Shown here one piece after another: positions 17,446 through 26,179 of a DNA stretch of 64,000 nucleotides. Location: the NCBI GenBank assembly GCA_905211645.1, contig CAJMBK010000003.1, positions 75,405-139,404 on the forward strand, given 5' to 3'. This DNA comes from an uncultured Caryophanales bacterium. GTDB taxonomy: Bacteria > Bacillota_I > Bacilli_A > RFN20 > CAG-288. Every line of letters begins with the position of its first letter. The stretch's first letter is position 1. The notes below the pieces were generated by a model, which was not told the origin of the DNA, did no database searches, and saw only the letters and a list, made by a program, of their open reading frames with translations. The position numbers were made by a program, and so were the translations under genes.

Positions 17446-18553
17446 GTTTAATCTCCTCTAAAACTTTTTCTAAACTATTTGTGGATGAGTGTAAAGTTTG
17501 TTTATTACTTTTATAAAGTGCGTAACACTTTGGATAAATCTCAGGATTACCTCTTAGAAGATCTAAAAGTGAATTTGCTCCGCCAATTCCTTTTAAACTG
17601 TGTGGAATTGTTCCAACAATAACACATTTATATGTTTTACTAATTTTAAGTGTACTTGCATCAAAGTTGAAGACATCTTTATTAATTACAAAATCAAAGT
17701 TATCCAAATTAAATCCTTTATTAACAATGGTCTTTTTTATATCTTCAATTTTAATTGAAACACTCATGTTAATAAATAATATTCTATTTTTATTCTTTTT
17801 AATATTAATCGGAAATTGAATATATTCCTCTAACCCAATATCTTCAGGTGTTATTTCCATAACATCAAAAAACTTTTCTAATTCATCATTACGATTGTAG
17901 TAACTAACTTTTGCTCTTATCAATTTTAAAACATGGTCAAAATATGCAAAGTTTTTCCAAAGCTTTGAATATTCATCATTGTTGATTGTTTTATTGTACA
18001 ACAATGTGTTTTTTAGGCACTCAACAAGAATTTCACGATTGAATTTGGTCTTTTTGTAAGTATTAAGTGGAGGATGTACAAAAAACTCTATAGTGGAGTT
18101 GACTAATTTTGCATAGACATTATTCTTTTCTTGTTTCTTAGAAATGTTCTGAATATAAATGATGTCTGATAAAGTAAAATCATTGAAAAAAGTGATGAAT
18201 TTTTTAGGAAGTTTTTTAATCTTTTCTTTGGAATCTAAAACTTGGATAAAATAACCATCTTTTGTTATTGCTTTTAAAGATGGTAACTTATCTAAAGCAG
18301 CATAAATGTCACTTTTACTGATAGTAAATTCGGAGACAATAAGTATTTTTCTTCTCTTGAATTTTTGATTGTCACGCAAGTCTTTGGCTTTGATGTCAAA
18401 ATGGCTATTTAAATAAGCGATACTCTCTTTTCTCTGGTCTTCAGTTGTATCGCCAATCCAAATCATATTGTTATCACTTCCATCATGACATGCAGCATAG
18501 CATGTTGATAGAATTGCAATCATATCAAGCTTATGAGGATCTACTAATTTCAT
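17429..18553 (-). CDS. Unknown protein, 374 aa
   Basis: First gene of the leftward run that ends with the metalloprotease. No family is recognised. The N-terminal third looks like an alpha/beta fold (ILSTCYAACHDGSDNNMIWIGD, shown only in part by strand-like MIWIGD, then KILIVSEFT). The C-terminal third has a Rossmann-like strand-turn CVIVGTIPHSLKGIGGANS with a GIGG turn. It has no signal peptide or membrane segment. A TATAAT on the minus strand at 18626-18631 could be its -10 element, with no clear -35. Confidence 0.7.
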   Translation of the reverse strand: MKLVDPHKLDMIAILSTCYAACHDGSDNNMIWIGDTTEDQRKESIAYLNSHFDIKAKDLRDNQKFKRRKILIVSEFTISKSDIYAALDKLPSLKAITKDGYFIQVLDSKEKIKKLPKKFITFFNDFTLSDIIYIQNISKKQEKNNVYAKLVNSTIEFFVHPPLNTYKKTKFNREILVECLKNTLLYNKTINNDEYSKLWKNFAYFDHVLKLIRAKVSYYNRNDELEKFFDVMEITPEDIGLEEYIQFPINIKKNKNRILFINMSVSIKIEDIKKTIVNKGFNLDNFDFVINKDVFNFDASTLKISKTYKCVIVGTIPHSLKGIGGANSLLDLLRGNPEIYPKCYALYKSNKQTLHSSTNSLEKVLEEIKHDFQE

Positions 18554-18693
18554 ACTTTAAACAAATTAAAGGCTAAGAACACGATTTGAATGAATTCAAC
18601 GCATTATTTTTGCCTTATTATCTATATTATATTTTTTAAGTCTTTTTATTTATAATAATTTAAGTAAAAATTACATACAGGAATGATTTTGTT

Positions 18694-21621
18694 ATGGAAG
18701 AAAATAAAAATGTAGAAGTTTCTGAAAATAAGGAAACACCTGTCAAGAAACCTCGTGCTCCAAGAAAGAAAAAAGTTGTCGAAGCTACTTCTAGCCAAGA
18801 AACTAAGACTGATTCTTACTTAGAAGCTCCTACAGGTATCAAAAAGACAAATTCCAACAAGAATTCAGATACTAAGAATATTAAAAAAATCGATTTAACC
18901 AAGAAAAAGAATATCGAATCCAGCCCTATCAAGATTGAAAAATCAATCAATAAGACTGCTGATTTAGAATCTTTAAATAGTGATATTTACGAAACATTAG
19001 CCAAGAAGAAACTTAATGTTCTTCCTCAAAAGAAGAAACTCAGTGATGAAGAACTCACCAGAAATAAGGCTAACAAACTTTTAAATGCTCAAAGATTTGA
19101 CCCTGAGATTGAAATGGGTCTTACCTTGGAGCAAGTTAAGCAAAGAAATGATGAAGAATTAACTAATAAACAAAGTGGTAAATCTACAAAATCCTATTGG
19201 AACATCATCTACACAAATGTCTTCACCCTTTTAAACGTTTTGCTTTTAACAATTTTTATCGCTTTGATGTGCGTACAAAAATACTCTGATGGTTTCTTCA
19301 TGATCATTGCTTTAGCAAATACTATCATCGGTATCGTTCAAGAAATCAGAGCTAAACAAACAATCGATAAATTAAAACTTGTCACCGCTCCAACTGCTAA
19401 AGTTGTTAGAAATGGTGAAGAACTCAATGTTCCAACCGATGAATTAGTTCTTGATGACATCATGTTCTTATCAACCGGTAACCAAATCGGTTGTGACGCT
19501 GTTTTAGTTAAAGGTACTGTTGAAGTTAATGAATCACTTTTAACCGGTGAATCATTACCTATCAAGAAACAACCTGGTGATGTTGTTTTAGCCGGATCAT
19601 TCGTTGTTTCTGGTTCATGCGTCACCAAAGTTGATAAAGTTGGTGAACTTTGCTACGCTAATTCACTTCAACAGAAAGCAAAGAAATACACCAAGCCTAA
19701 ATCTGAACTTTTCAAGTCCATGAATTTGATTTTGAAAGTTGTCACTTTCTTAATCATTCCAATCGGTGTTGTTCTCTTTATCTTAAACTACACCGCCTCC
19801 ACATCTCCAGATATCTGGGGTATGTCTGGTAAAGTTGCTTCAGCAATCAGCTCAACCGCAGGTTCACTTATTGGTATGATTCCTTCCGGTTTGATGCTTT
19901 TAACATCAATGGCACTTGCAACCGGTGTTTTAAGACTTTCTCAATCCAAGACGTTAGTTCAAGAGCTTTACTGCATCGAAATGCTTGCTCGTGTTAACTG
20001 CTTATGTTTGGATAAAACCGGTACTTTAACTGACGGTACCATGAAAGTTGCAGAAGTTGTCATTTTCGACAACTCGAGAGATATCTCTTCACTCATGGGA
20101 AGCTACTTATCTTGCTTTGAAGATGCAAACCAAACTTCTATCGCTTTAAGTGCTGTTTACCCATTAAATACTGATTTTAGACACATTGCAAAGATTCCTT
20201 TCTCCTCACAAAGAAAGTTCTCTGCAGTCAGTTTTAAAGATAACGGAACATTCATGCTCGGTGCTCCTGAGTATGTCTACAAAGGTAAAGATGAAGAGAC
20301 AAAACGACTCATCTCATCCAGAGTTAAAAAAGGTTACCGTGTCGTCATGTTATGTCACTCCGACAGCTACATTGAGGATGGCACCTTCTCCGGTACAGCA
20401 AAACCTGTTGCGCTCTTTATTCTTATTGACCACATCAGAAAAGAAGCTCCTGCAACTATTAAATGGTTCAACGAAAACGGAGTTCAAATTAAGATCATCT
20501 CTGGTGATAACCCATACACAGCAGCAAATATTGCAAAACACTGCGGTGTTATCGACTCTGATAAATGTATCTCTCTTGAAGGTGTTTCACTTCAAGAGAC
20601 AAAAGCGCTTGCTACTCAATACACAGTCTTTGGACGTGTTTCTCCTGAGCAGAAAGCTGCTTTGATTCAAGCCCTTAAACAAAGTGGTAAAACTGTTGCT
20701 ATGACTGGTGACGGTGTCAACGACATCCTTGCTATGAAGCATTCAGACTGCTCCATCGCTATGGCTAGCGGTGCTGAAGCTCCTAGAAACGTTGCTCACT
20801 TAGTCTTACTCGATTCTAACTTTGCTTCCATGACTAAAGTTGTCGAAGAAGGTCGAAGAGTTATCAATAACATTCAAAGATCATCAGCTCTCTTCCTTAT
20901 GAAGACTATCTTCACATTCTGCTTAACTTTAGGAATTATCTTCATGAATCTTTTCGGAAGCCAAGTCCAATACCCATTGCAGCCAAGTAATCTCATGATC
21001 ATGGAATTCTTTGGTATCGGTGTCCCTAGTTTCTTCTTAGCTTTACAACCTAATAACAACCTTATCAAAGGTAACTTCATGAAGAACACCTTACTACGTG
21101 CAATCCCTGGTTCAATCACGATGCTTATTGTCATGATTGTAGTCAGCTCACTCAATATTGGAAACTTCTTTGAATTCGCCGAAGTCGGTTCGACTTCCGC
21201 TCAAATTGCAATCACAACAATGCAAGTTATGGGCTTAATTATCACCGCCTTAACTATGGTTTACTTGTTAAGTAGACCTTTAAATCTCTATAGAACAATC
21301 CTTTTAATCGGTGTTATTGCTTTCTCAACACTTGCTGCATTTGTTTTACCAAGCAACATCATCGGTATCGACTACACCACACTTACTAAGACATCATGTA
21401 TCTTCTTAGTAATCATGATCTTCGGTCTACCATTTATCTGCTACGCACTCGACTACTTCTTCTCACTCTTTAGAGATGATATTGACAGAGTTGCCAAAGT
21501 CAACTCTGAATCAAAGAGACCTTTCATCTCATTTAAGCGTAAAGAGAAAAAAGTTGAGGCAGTAGCCCATAATTCTGAAGAAGTAACTTCTGAAAATACA
21601 ACTAATGAAAAAGCTAAATAA
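18694..21621 (+). CDS. CtpE-like P-type cation ATPase with a long basic N-terminal tail
   Basis: Integral membrane pump with LTGESLP (actuator), CLDKTGTLTDG (phosphorylation site), GDNPYTAANIAKHCGV and AMTGDGVNDILAMK (hinge). It has the short cytoplasmic architecture of the mycobacterial CtpE group (Ca2+ uptake in that organism). In TM4 the usual PEGL is PSGL (MIPSGLMLLTS, about residue 395), so the acidic ion ligand is absent. Residues 1-135 form a Lys/Ser/Thr-rich, disordered tail that the second copy lacks. The C-terminus is also a charged tail. SD AGGAAT lies before the ATG. The next pump gene begins 12 bases after this one, so a heteromeric or sequentially acting pair is possible. Substrate unknown. 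Confidence 0.88.
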   Translation: MEENKNVEVSENKETPVKKPRAPRKKKVVEATSSQETKTDSYLEAPTGIKKTNSNKNSDTKNIKKIDLTKKKNIESSPIKIEKSINKTADLESLNSDIYETLAKKKLNVLPQKKKLSDEELTRNKANKLLNAQRFDPEIEMGLTLEQVKQRNDEELTNKQSGKSTKSYWNIIYTNVFTLLNVLLLTIFIALMCVQKYSDGFFMIIALANTIIGIVQEIRAKQTIDKLKLVTAPTAKVVRNGEELNVPTDELVLDDIMFLSTGNQIGCDAVLVKGTVEVNESLLTGESLPIKKQPGDVVLAGSFVVSGSCVTKVDKVGELCYANSLQQKAKKYTKPKSELFKSMNLILKVVTFLIIPIGVVLFILNYTASTSPDIWGMSGKVASAISSTAGSLIGMIPSGLMLLTSMALATGVLRLSQSKTLVQELYCIEMLARVNCLCLDKTGTLTDGTMKVAEVVIFDNSRDISSLMGSYLSCFEDANQTSIALSAVYPLNTDFRHIAKIPFSSQRKFSAVSFKDNGTFMLGAPEYVYKGKDEETKRLISSRVKKGYRVVMLCHSDSYIEDGTFSGTAKPVALFILIDHIRKEAPATIKWFNENGVQIKIISGDNPYTAANIAKHCGVIDSDKCISLEGVSLQETKALATQYTVFGRVSPEQKAALIQALKQSGKTVAMTGDGVNDILAMKHSDCSIAMASGAEAPRNVAHLVLLDSNFASMTKVVEEGRRVINNIQRSSALFLMKTIFTFCLTLGIIFMNLFGSQVQYPLQPSNLMIMEFFGIGVPSFFLALQPNNNLIKGNFMKNTLLRAIPGSITMLIVMIVVSSLNIGNFFEFAEVGSTSAQIAITTMQVMGLIITALTMVYLLSRPLNLYRTILLIGVIAFSTLAAFVLPSNIIGIDYTTLTKTSCIFLVIMIFGLPFICYALDYFFSLFRDDIDRVAKVNSESKRPFISFKRKEKKVEAVAHNSEEVTSENTTNEKAK

Positions 21622-21633
21622 CAGGACTAAAAG

Positions 21634-24075
21634 ATGGAACAAAATTATAATTTTACAAATGGAATAAAACCTTTAACTTCTTCTGAAGTTAGTAAGCAGA
21701 TTGAAAAAGGTTTAGTTAATAAACCACCTAAAAAGAAAGTGAATCCGTATGTTTTAATCGCAATTAAAAATACCTTCACTTTCTTCAATATGCTTTTATT
21801 ATTCATTGCAATTGTTCTTTTCATTGTTGGTAGATGGTCAGACACCTTCTTTCTAGCAATTGTATTTGCTAATACTGCAATCGGAATCATTCAAGAGATA
21901 AAAGCACAGAAAAAAATTAAAAAGCTTAACATCATATCTCAAAATAAAGTTTGTGTAATCAGAGATAATAAAGAAGTTTATATCGAACCAAGTGAAGTTG
22001 TTTTAAATGATATTCTTTTTGTTAAATCTGGAACTCAACTTTGTTGCGATTGTGAAATTATCGATAACCAATGCTTTGTTAACGAATCAATCTTAACTGG
22101 TGAATCTAATGAAATCTTAAAAACTATTGGTCAAACTTTACTCTCAGGAACAATTGTTGTTAGAGGATACGCTTACTGTAGAGCAAGTAAAGTTGGTGCT
22201 GATACTTACGCAAGTAAACTAGAAAGTAAAGCAAAGTACTACAAACCTAACGAATCACTCATTTTTAAAACAGTCGACAAAATCATAAAATACATAACTT
22301 TAATTCTAATTCCTTTAACAATAGCAACATTCATCCAAACATTCTTAAAAACTGAATCAGCTGAACTTCTTGGTGAGATGGGTAAAATTACAATTTCAAC
22401 CGCTACTACAGCAGGAAGCGTTGTTTCAATGATTCCTTCTGGTTTATTCTTACTCACTTCGATTGCGCTTGCTAAAGGTGTAATTTCACTCTCTTATAAA
22501 TCCACAATTGTCAATAATCTTTACTCAATTGAGTACCTCGCAAGAGTTACAACCCTCTGTTTTGATAAAACAGGAACCTTGACTACAGATAAACTCTTAG
22601 TTAATGGTATTGACTTCATTTCTAACAAAGAAGAAGCAAAAGATATATTCCTCAATTTCATCCACGCCTTTAAAGATGCTAACATCACAATGCAATGTTT
22701 ACAAAATCATTATAAAGACGTTGATTACAAGAAATTTGAAATTAGCCATGTTGAAGATTTCTCTTCAAAAACTAAGTCAAGTTCTGTCACAATTAATGGT
22801 ATTAAATACATCTTAGGTGCACCAGATTACGTCTATGACTTCTCAGCTCATCCAGAATTTAAGAACAAATTAAGAGGTTACCAAGAACAGGGATTACGTG
22901 TCTTATTCTTCGTTGATGATAAAAATAACTTATTGGCTTTCGTTAAGATTGAAGAAGAGATTAGAAAAGATGTCACTTCAACAATACAATGGTTTGCCAA
23001 AAACGATGTTAAAATTAAAATCATCTCCGGTGACGATTTAGAAACCGTCATGGCTATTGCAAAAAGAACTGGTGTTCCAAATTACCACAACGGAATCTCC
23101 TTAAAAGGAAAATCCATTGAGGAAACAAAGAACTTAGCAAAAAGATACACTATCTTTGCTCGTGTTTCTCCAGAACAAAAGCTTGCTTTAGTTGAGGAGT
23201 TACAACGTTGCGGTGAATTCGTCGGAATGACAGGTGATGGTGTTAACGATTTGTTAGCTTTAAAGAAAGCAAACTGTTCCATCGCTTTAGGTGAAGGTAA
23301 TCAAGCCACTAAAACACTAAGCGATATTATCTTAATGAAGTCTAATTTTAACGCTTTACCAAGCGTTGTTAAAGAAGGTAGAAGAGTTATTAACAATATT
23401 CAACTTTCCTCATCATTATTCTTATCAAGAACTTTCTTCACAATTTCATTCACATTCTTAATTTTAATTATCAATTTAAATCCTAACCTTGATATGTCTT
23501 ACCCATTTGTACCTAGAAATTTGTACTTAGTCAGTTTCTGCGGTATTGGTGCTCCTAGCTTTTTAATCGCTATGCAACCTAATAACGATTTGGTCAAGCC
23601 TAACTTTATCAAGAAGATGCTTATGGATGCTTTGCCTGGTGCTATTTCAATGTTAACTATTGTTATGACTTGGATGTTGATGAAAAATAATAATACCCTA
23701 GGAATAGACTTTTCAGATGATGTAGTTAATAGCGGATTTATCACCGGTATCATCATAACCTTACTTGTTTCTAACTTAGCTGTTCTTGGATGGATAAGCT
23801 TCCCATTTAAGCTTGGTACAATGCTTGTCTTTCTACTTGTTTTAGTTGTCGGTTCAATCTACATTTTTGCTGCACCTTACCTTTTAGGTAACTTAACCTA
23901 TCAAATCTCTGGAATTAACTTCCTTTATATGACTAAACCAGTTATTATCGCAACAGCAATATCTGTTGCTATTGTTCCATTTGTGGTTGTAGGTTTAAGC
24001 TTAATAAACAAATTGCTCCAAAAGAAATTACTCGACGAAAAATATGCTAAATTCAATTTAAAGAGGTGTAACTAA
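21634..24075 (+). CDS. Second CtpE-like P-type cation ATPase
   Basis: Tandem paralogue of the gene before it, 813 residues, without the long basic tail. Motifs: LTGES, CFDKTGTLTTDK, ISGDDLETVMAIAKRTGV, GMTGDGVNDLLALKKANC. TM4 again reads MIPSGLFLLTS (about residue 265) in place of PEGL, so the loss of the TM4 Glu is shared by both copies and is not a random mutation. Ten membrane segments are expected. It is followed after 2 bases by tdk. Different divergence of the two copies suggests an old duplication. Confidence 0.87.
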   Translation: MEQNYNFTNGIKPLTSSEVSKQIEKGLVNKPPKKKVNPYVLIAIKNTFTFFNMLLLFIAIVLFIVGRWSDTFFLAIVFANTAIGIIQEIKAQKKIKKLNIISQNKVCVIRDNKEVYIEPSEVVLNDILFVKSGTQLCCDCEIIDNQCFVNESILTGESNEILKTIGQTLLSGTIVVRGYAYCRASKVGADTYASKLESKAKYYKPNESLIFKTVDKIIKYITLILIPLTIATFIQTFLKTESAELLGEMGKITISTATTAGSVVSMIPSGLFLLTSIALAKGVISLSYKSTIVNNLYSIEYLARVTTLCFDKTGTLTTDKLLVNGIDFISNKEEAKDIFLNFIHAFKDANITMQCLQNHYKDVDYKKFEISHVEDFSSKTKSSSVTINGIKYILGAPDYVYDFSAHPEFKNKLRGYQEQGLRVLFFVDDKNNLLAFVKIEEEIRKDVTSTIQWFAKNDVKIKIISGDDLETVMAIAKRTGVPNYHNGISLKGKSIEETKNLAKRYTIFARVSPEQKLALVEELQRCGEFVGMTGDGVNDLLALKKANCSIALGEGNQATKTLSDIILMKSNFNALPSVVKEGRRVINNIQLSSSLFLSRTFFTISFTFLILIINLNPNLDMSYPFVPRNLYLVSFCGIGAPSFLIAMQPNNDLVKPNFIKKMLMDALPGAISMLTIVMTWMLMKNNNTLGIDFSDDVVNSGFITGIIITLLVSNLAVLGWISFPFKLGTMLVFLLVLVVGSIYIFAAPYLLGNLTYQISGINFLYMTKPVIIATAISVAIVPFVVVGLSLINKLLQKKLLDEKYAKFNLKRCN

Positions 24076-24077
24076 CT

Positions 24078-24662
24078 ATGTATCAAGAACTCTCAAAAGG
24101 TTGGATCGAAGTAATCACCGGTCCGATGTTTGCTGGAAAAAGCGAAGAATTACTTAGAAGAATCAGAATCTTAAGATTCTCAAAACAGAATATCATCTGC
24201 TTTAAGCCTTCCATCGATGATCGTTATTCCAAAGATGAAATTGCCTCTCATGCTGGTGGTAAATATAAAGCCTACGCAGTTAAAAATGTTGAAGAGATGA
24301 GATCTTTAATTAAAGAAGATACCGATGTTGTTGCAATCGATGAAATCCAATTCTTCTCACATGATGTTATAGATTTCCTTGAAGCTTTAGCTGATAAAGG
24401 AATCAGAGTAATTGTCGCTGGTCTTGATATGGACTTTAGAGGCGAACCTTTCTCCTTCATGGGAGAACTCCTTGCTAGAGCTGAGTTTGTTACTAAGTTA
24501 ACTGCAGCCTGTAAAGTCTGCGGTAAAGCCGCTTCCAGAACTCAAAGAATCATCAACGGTAAACCTGCTTACTACGAAGATGAAATCGTCGTAGTCGGTG
24601 CTGATGAATGCTATGAAGCAAGATGTAGAAAACATCATGAAGTTCCACATAAGTCTAAATAA
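24078..24662 (+). CDS. tdk: Thymidine kinase
   Basis: Cytosolic salvage enzyme that phosphorylates thymidine with ATP. It has the P-loop GPMFAGKSEELLRR (about residues 14-27), the Walker B-like VVAIDEIQFF, the GLDMDFRGEPF loop and the lasso region YYEDEIVVVGADECYEARCR. Zinc ligands are the pairs CKVCG and C..H in YEARCRKHH. The 194 residues are typical of type II TK. It is the last gene of the ATPase unit, with an RBS inside the end of the ATPase gene, and a terminator follows. The functional link with the pumps is not evident. Confidence 0.96.
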   Translation: MYQELSKGWIEVITGPMFAGKSEELLRRIRILRFSKQNIICFKPSIDDRYSKDEIASHAGGKYKAYAVKNVEEMRSLIKEDTDVVAIDEIQFFSHDVIDFLEALADKGIRVIVAGLDMDFRGEPFSFMGELLARAEFVTKLTAACKVCGKAASRTQRIINGKPAYYEDEIVVVGADECYEARCRKHHEVPHKSK

Positions 24663-24679
24663 TTAATTTCTTGCATAGT

Positions 24680-24728
24680 AAAAGCCCATAATTCTCACTA
24701 GTTAATTCTAGAAGAGTTATGGGCTTTA
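24680..24728 (+). terminator. Terminator after tdk, related palindrome to the one at 1218
   Basis: AAAGCCCATAA pairs with TTATGGGCTTT. Its loop contains CACTAGTTAATTCTAG, which is the reverse complement of the loop type at 1218-1264. The whole 47-bp element is therefore a diverged inverted copy of that terminator. Confidence 0.85.
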
Positions 24729-24770
24729 AGTTTACAGAGAAAATAAACTTAGACTTTGCACAAAAACTAA

Positions 24771-24810
24771 AGAAAAAACGCTAGACAGGTAAAGTTATCT
24801 ATCTAACGTT
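24771..24810 (-). terminator. Terminator of the Ca2+/Na+ exchanger gene
   Basis: On the minus strand AACGTTAGATAG, a 10-nt loop and CTGTCTAGCGTT (two G-T pairs), followed by six T residues. Confidence 0.85.
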
Positions 24811-24870
24811 GAAAATTATAACAAACAAGTTTTAAACAAACCTGTTAGGTAATAAGGTTTTTACTTTAAA

Positions 24871-25872
24871 TTAAAACTTAAACATCAGCCACTCTGGTAA
24901 GAAACCGTAGTTTCTTCCAATTAAGTAAATTACGTAGAGTACGTAAATTACTAGCATGATTATACCGCAAATCTTTGAAATGCCCTTACCTTTGAAGGTT
25001 ATAAATGCCATCAAGGTGAAGACTAAGGTTGTTGCAATCATGACGATGATATCAAATACCATCTCTGATGAGATTGGTAAAGGTGTTATTACGCTGGAAA
25101 CACCTAAAATAAATAGGATGTTCAAGGTGTTTGAACCGATAACATTACCTAAAGCAATGTCATTTTCACCTTTCTTAGCAGCAACTAAGGAAGTGACTAA
25201 TTCAGGTAAAGATGTACCAATTGCAACAATTGTTAAACCGATAAGTTTATCATCCATACCGAAGTTTTCAGCGATGATTTGACTGGATTTATTAACCAAT
25301 TGACCACCAAAGACAATCATACCTAAACCCATGAGTAAGAAAACTAGAGATTTTAAAACTGACCATTCAGGCTTTTTCTCTTCAACATGTTCTTCTTTAT
25401 TTTTCTTTGCTTCTTTTTTGCTTCTAAAGATTAAGAAGGCAACATAACCTACACATAAAACTAAGAAGATTAAACCGTAGTACCAAGTGATCTGTCTTGG
25501 TCCAGTCATTGCAATAATTAATAAGAAAGCAGAAACAACAATTAAGAAAGGTATCTCAAATTTAAGAACTTTCTTATCAATCATAATTGGAACAAATAGT
25601 GAAGTTAAACCTAAAACAACTAATAAGTTAAAGATATTACTTCCTACGATATTACCAACACTTAAATCTGCGTTTTTCTCAATTGAAGCGATGAAGGAAA
25701 CTGCAAGTTCAGGTAGTGAAGTGCCCAAAGCAACAATGGTTAAACCGATAACTAAGGTTGGAACTTTTAAGTATTTTGCGACATTGCTAGCTCCTCCAAC
25801 GAAAAAATCTGCACCTTTAATTAAAAGAGCCATACCGACAACTAGAAAAAGTATGTTGATAAAAGTTTCCAT
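24871..25872 (-). CDS. Calcium/sodium antiporter (CaCA family, YrbG-like)
   Basis: Inner-membrane cation exchanger that expels Ca2+ using the Na+ gradient. Two inverted halves each carry an alpha-repeat: VALGTSLPELAVSF with GNIVGSNIFN in the first, and VAIGTSLPELVTSL with GNVIGSNTLN in the second. About 10 membrane segments are seen, with a charged cytoplasmic loop (SKKEAKKNKEEHVEEKK) between the halves. The 333 residues fit the family. It lies between the CtpE-like pumps and the accessory island, and forms its own unit with a promoter presumably in 25873-26010. Confidence 0.94.
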   Translation of the reverse strand: METFINILFLVVGMALLIKGADFFVGGASNVAKYLKVPTLVIGLTIVALGTSLPELAVSFIASIEKNADLSVGNIVGSNIFNLLVVLGLTSLFVPIMIDKKVLKFEIPFLIVVSAFLLIIAMTGPRQITWYYGLIFLVLCVGYVAFLIFRSKKEAKKNKEEHVEEKKPEWSVLKSLVFLLMGLGMIVFGGQLVNKSSQIIAENFGMDDKLIGLTIVAIGTSLPELVTSLVAAKKGENDIALGNVIGSNTLNILFILGVSSVITPLPISSEMVFDIIVMIATTLVFTLMAFITFKGKGISKICGIIMLVIYVLYVIYLIGRNYGFLPEWLMFKF

Positions 25873-26173
25873 AGAATTCCCCTCATTTATCTTTAAACAA
25901 AGTTTAACACATTAAATGTGAATATTTGAAATTATTACTAAGTTTGAAGGGAAATAGTTTATTTATTGCGTTAAGTTTGAAATCATAATTGAGGTTCAAA
26001 AGGTTAAATTATGAAAAGAGTAGATAGTGAAGACTACCTACTCTAGCTTTAACAATTAATTAAGAAACGGATTACCTTTTAAAGTTTATCAACACATAAA
26101 TTAAGTATAAAATTAATATTTATATAAAAATACTAAATTAAATTGCCATCTTAAACAATATTTTTAAAATTGT
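25873..26173. other. 301-bp gene-free stretch at the left edge of the accessory island
   Basis: Apart from the RBS region of the exchanger gene and the terminator at 26013-26044, only AT-rich sequence is seen. Its right end (26161-26179) holds one copy of the 19-bp direct repeat. Confidence 0.6.
26013..26044 (-). terminator. Terminator downstream of the island operon
   Basis: On the minus strand AGAGTAGGTAG, a 6-nt loop, CTATCTACTCT (one G-T pair) and four T residues. It lies about 130 bases past the helicase stop codon. Confidence 0.75.
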
Positions 26174-26179
26174 TTATTT
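26161..26179. repeat. Left copy of a 19-bp direct repeat flanking the island
   Basis: TTTTTAAAATTGTTTATTT, identical to 35973-35991. The copy overlaps the stop codon of the helicase gene. Flanking bases (AAACA upstream) are also partly shared. The sequence is A/T only apart from one G, so a chance match is possible. Confidence 0.5.
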
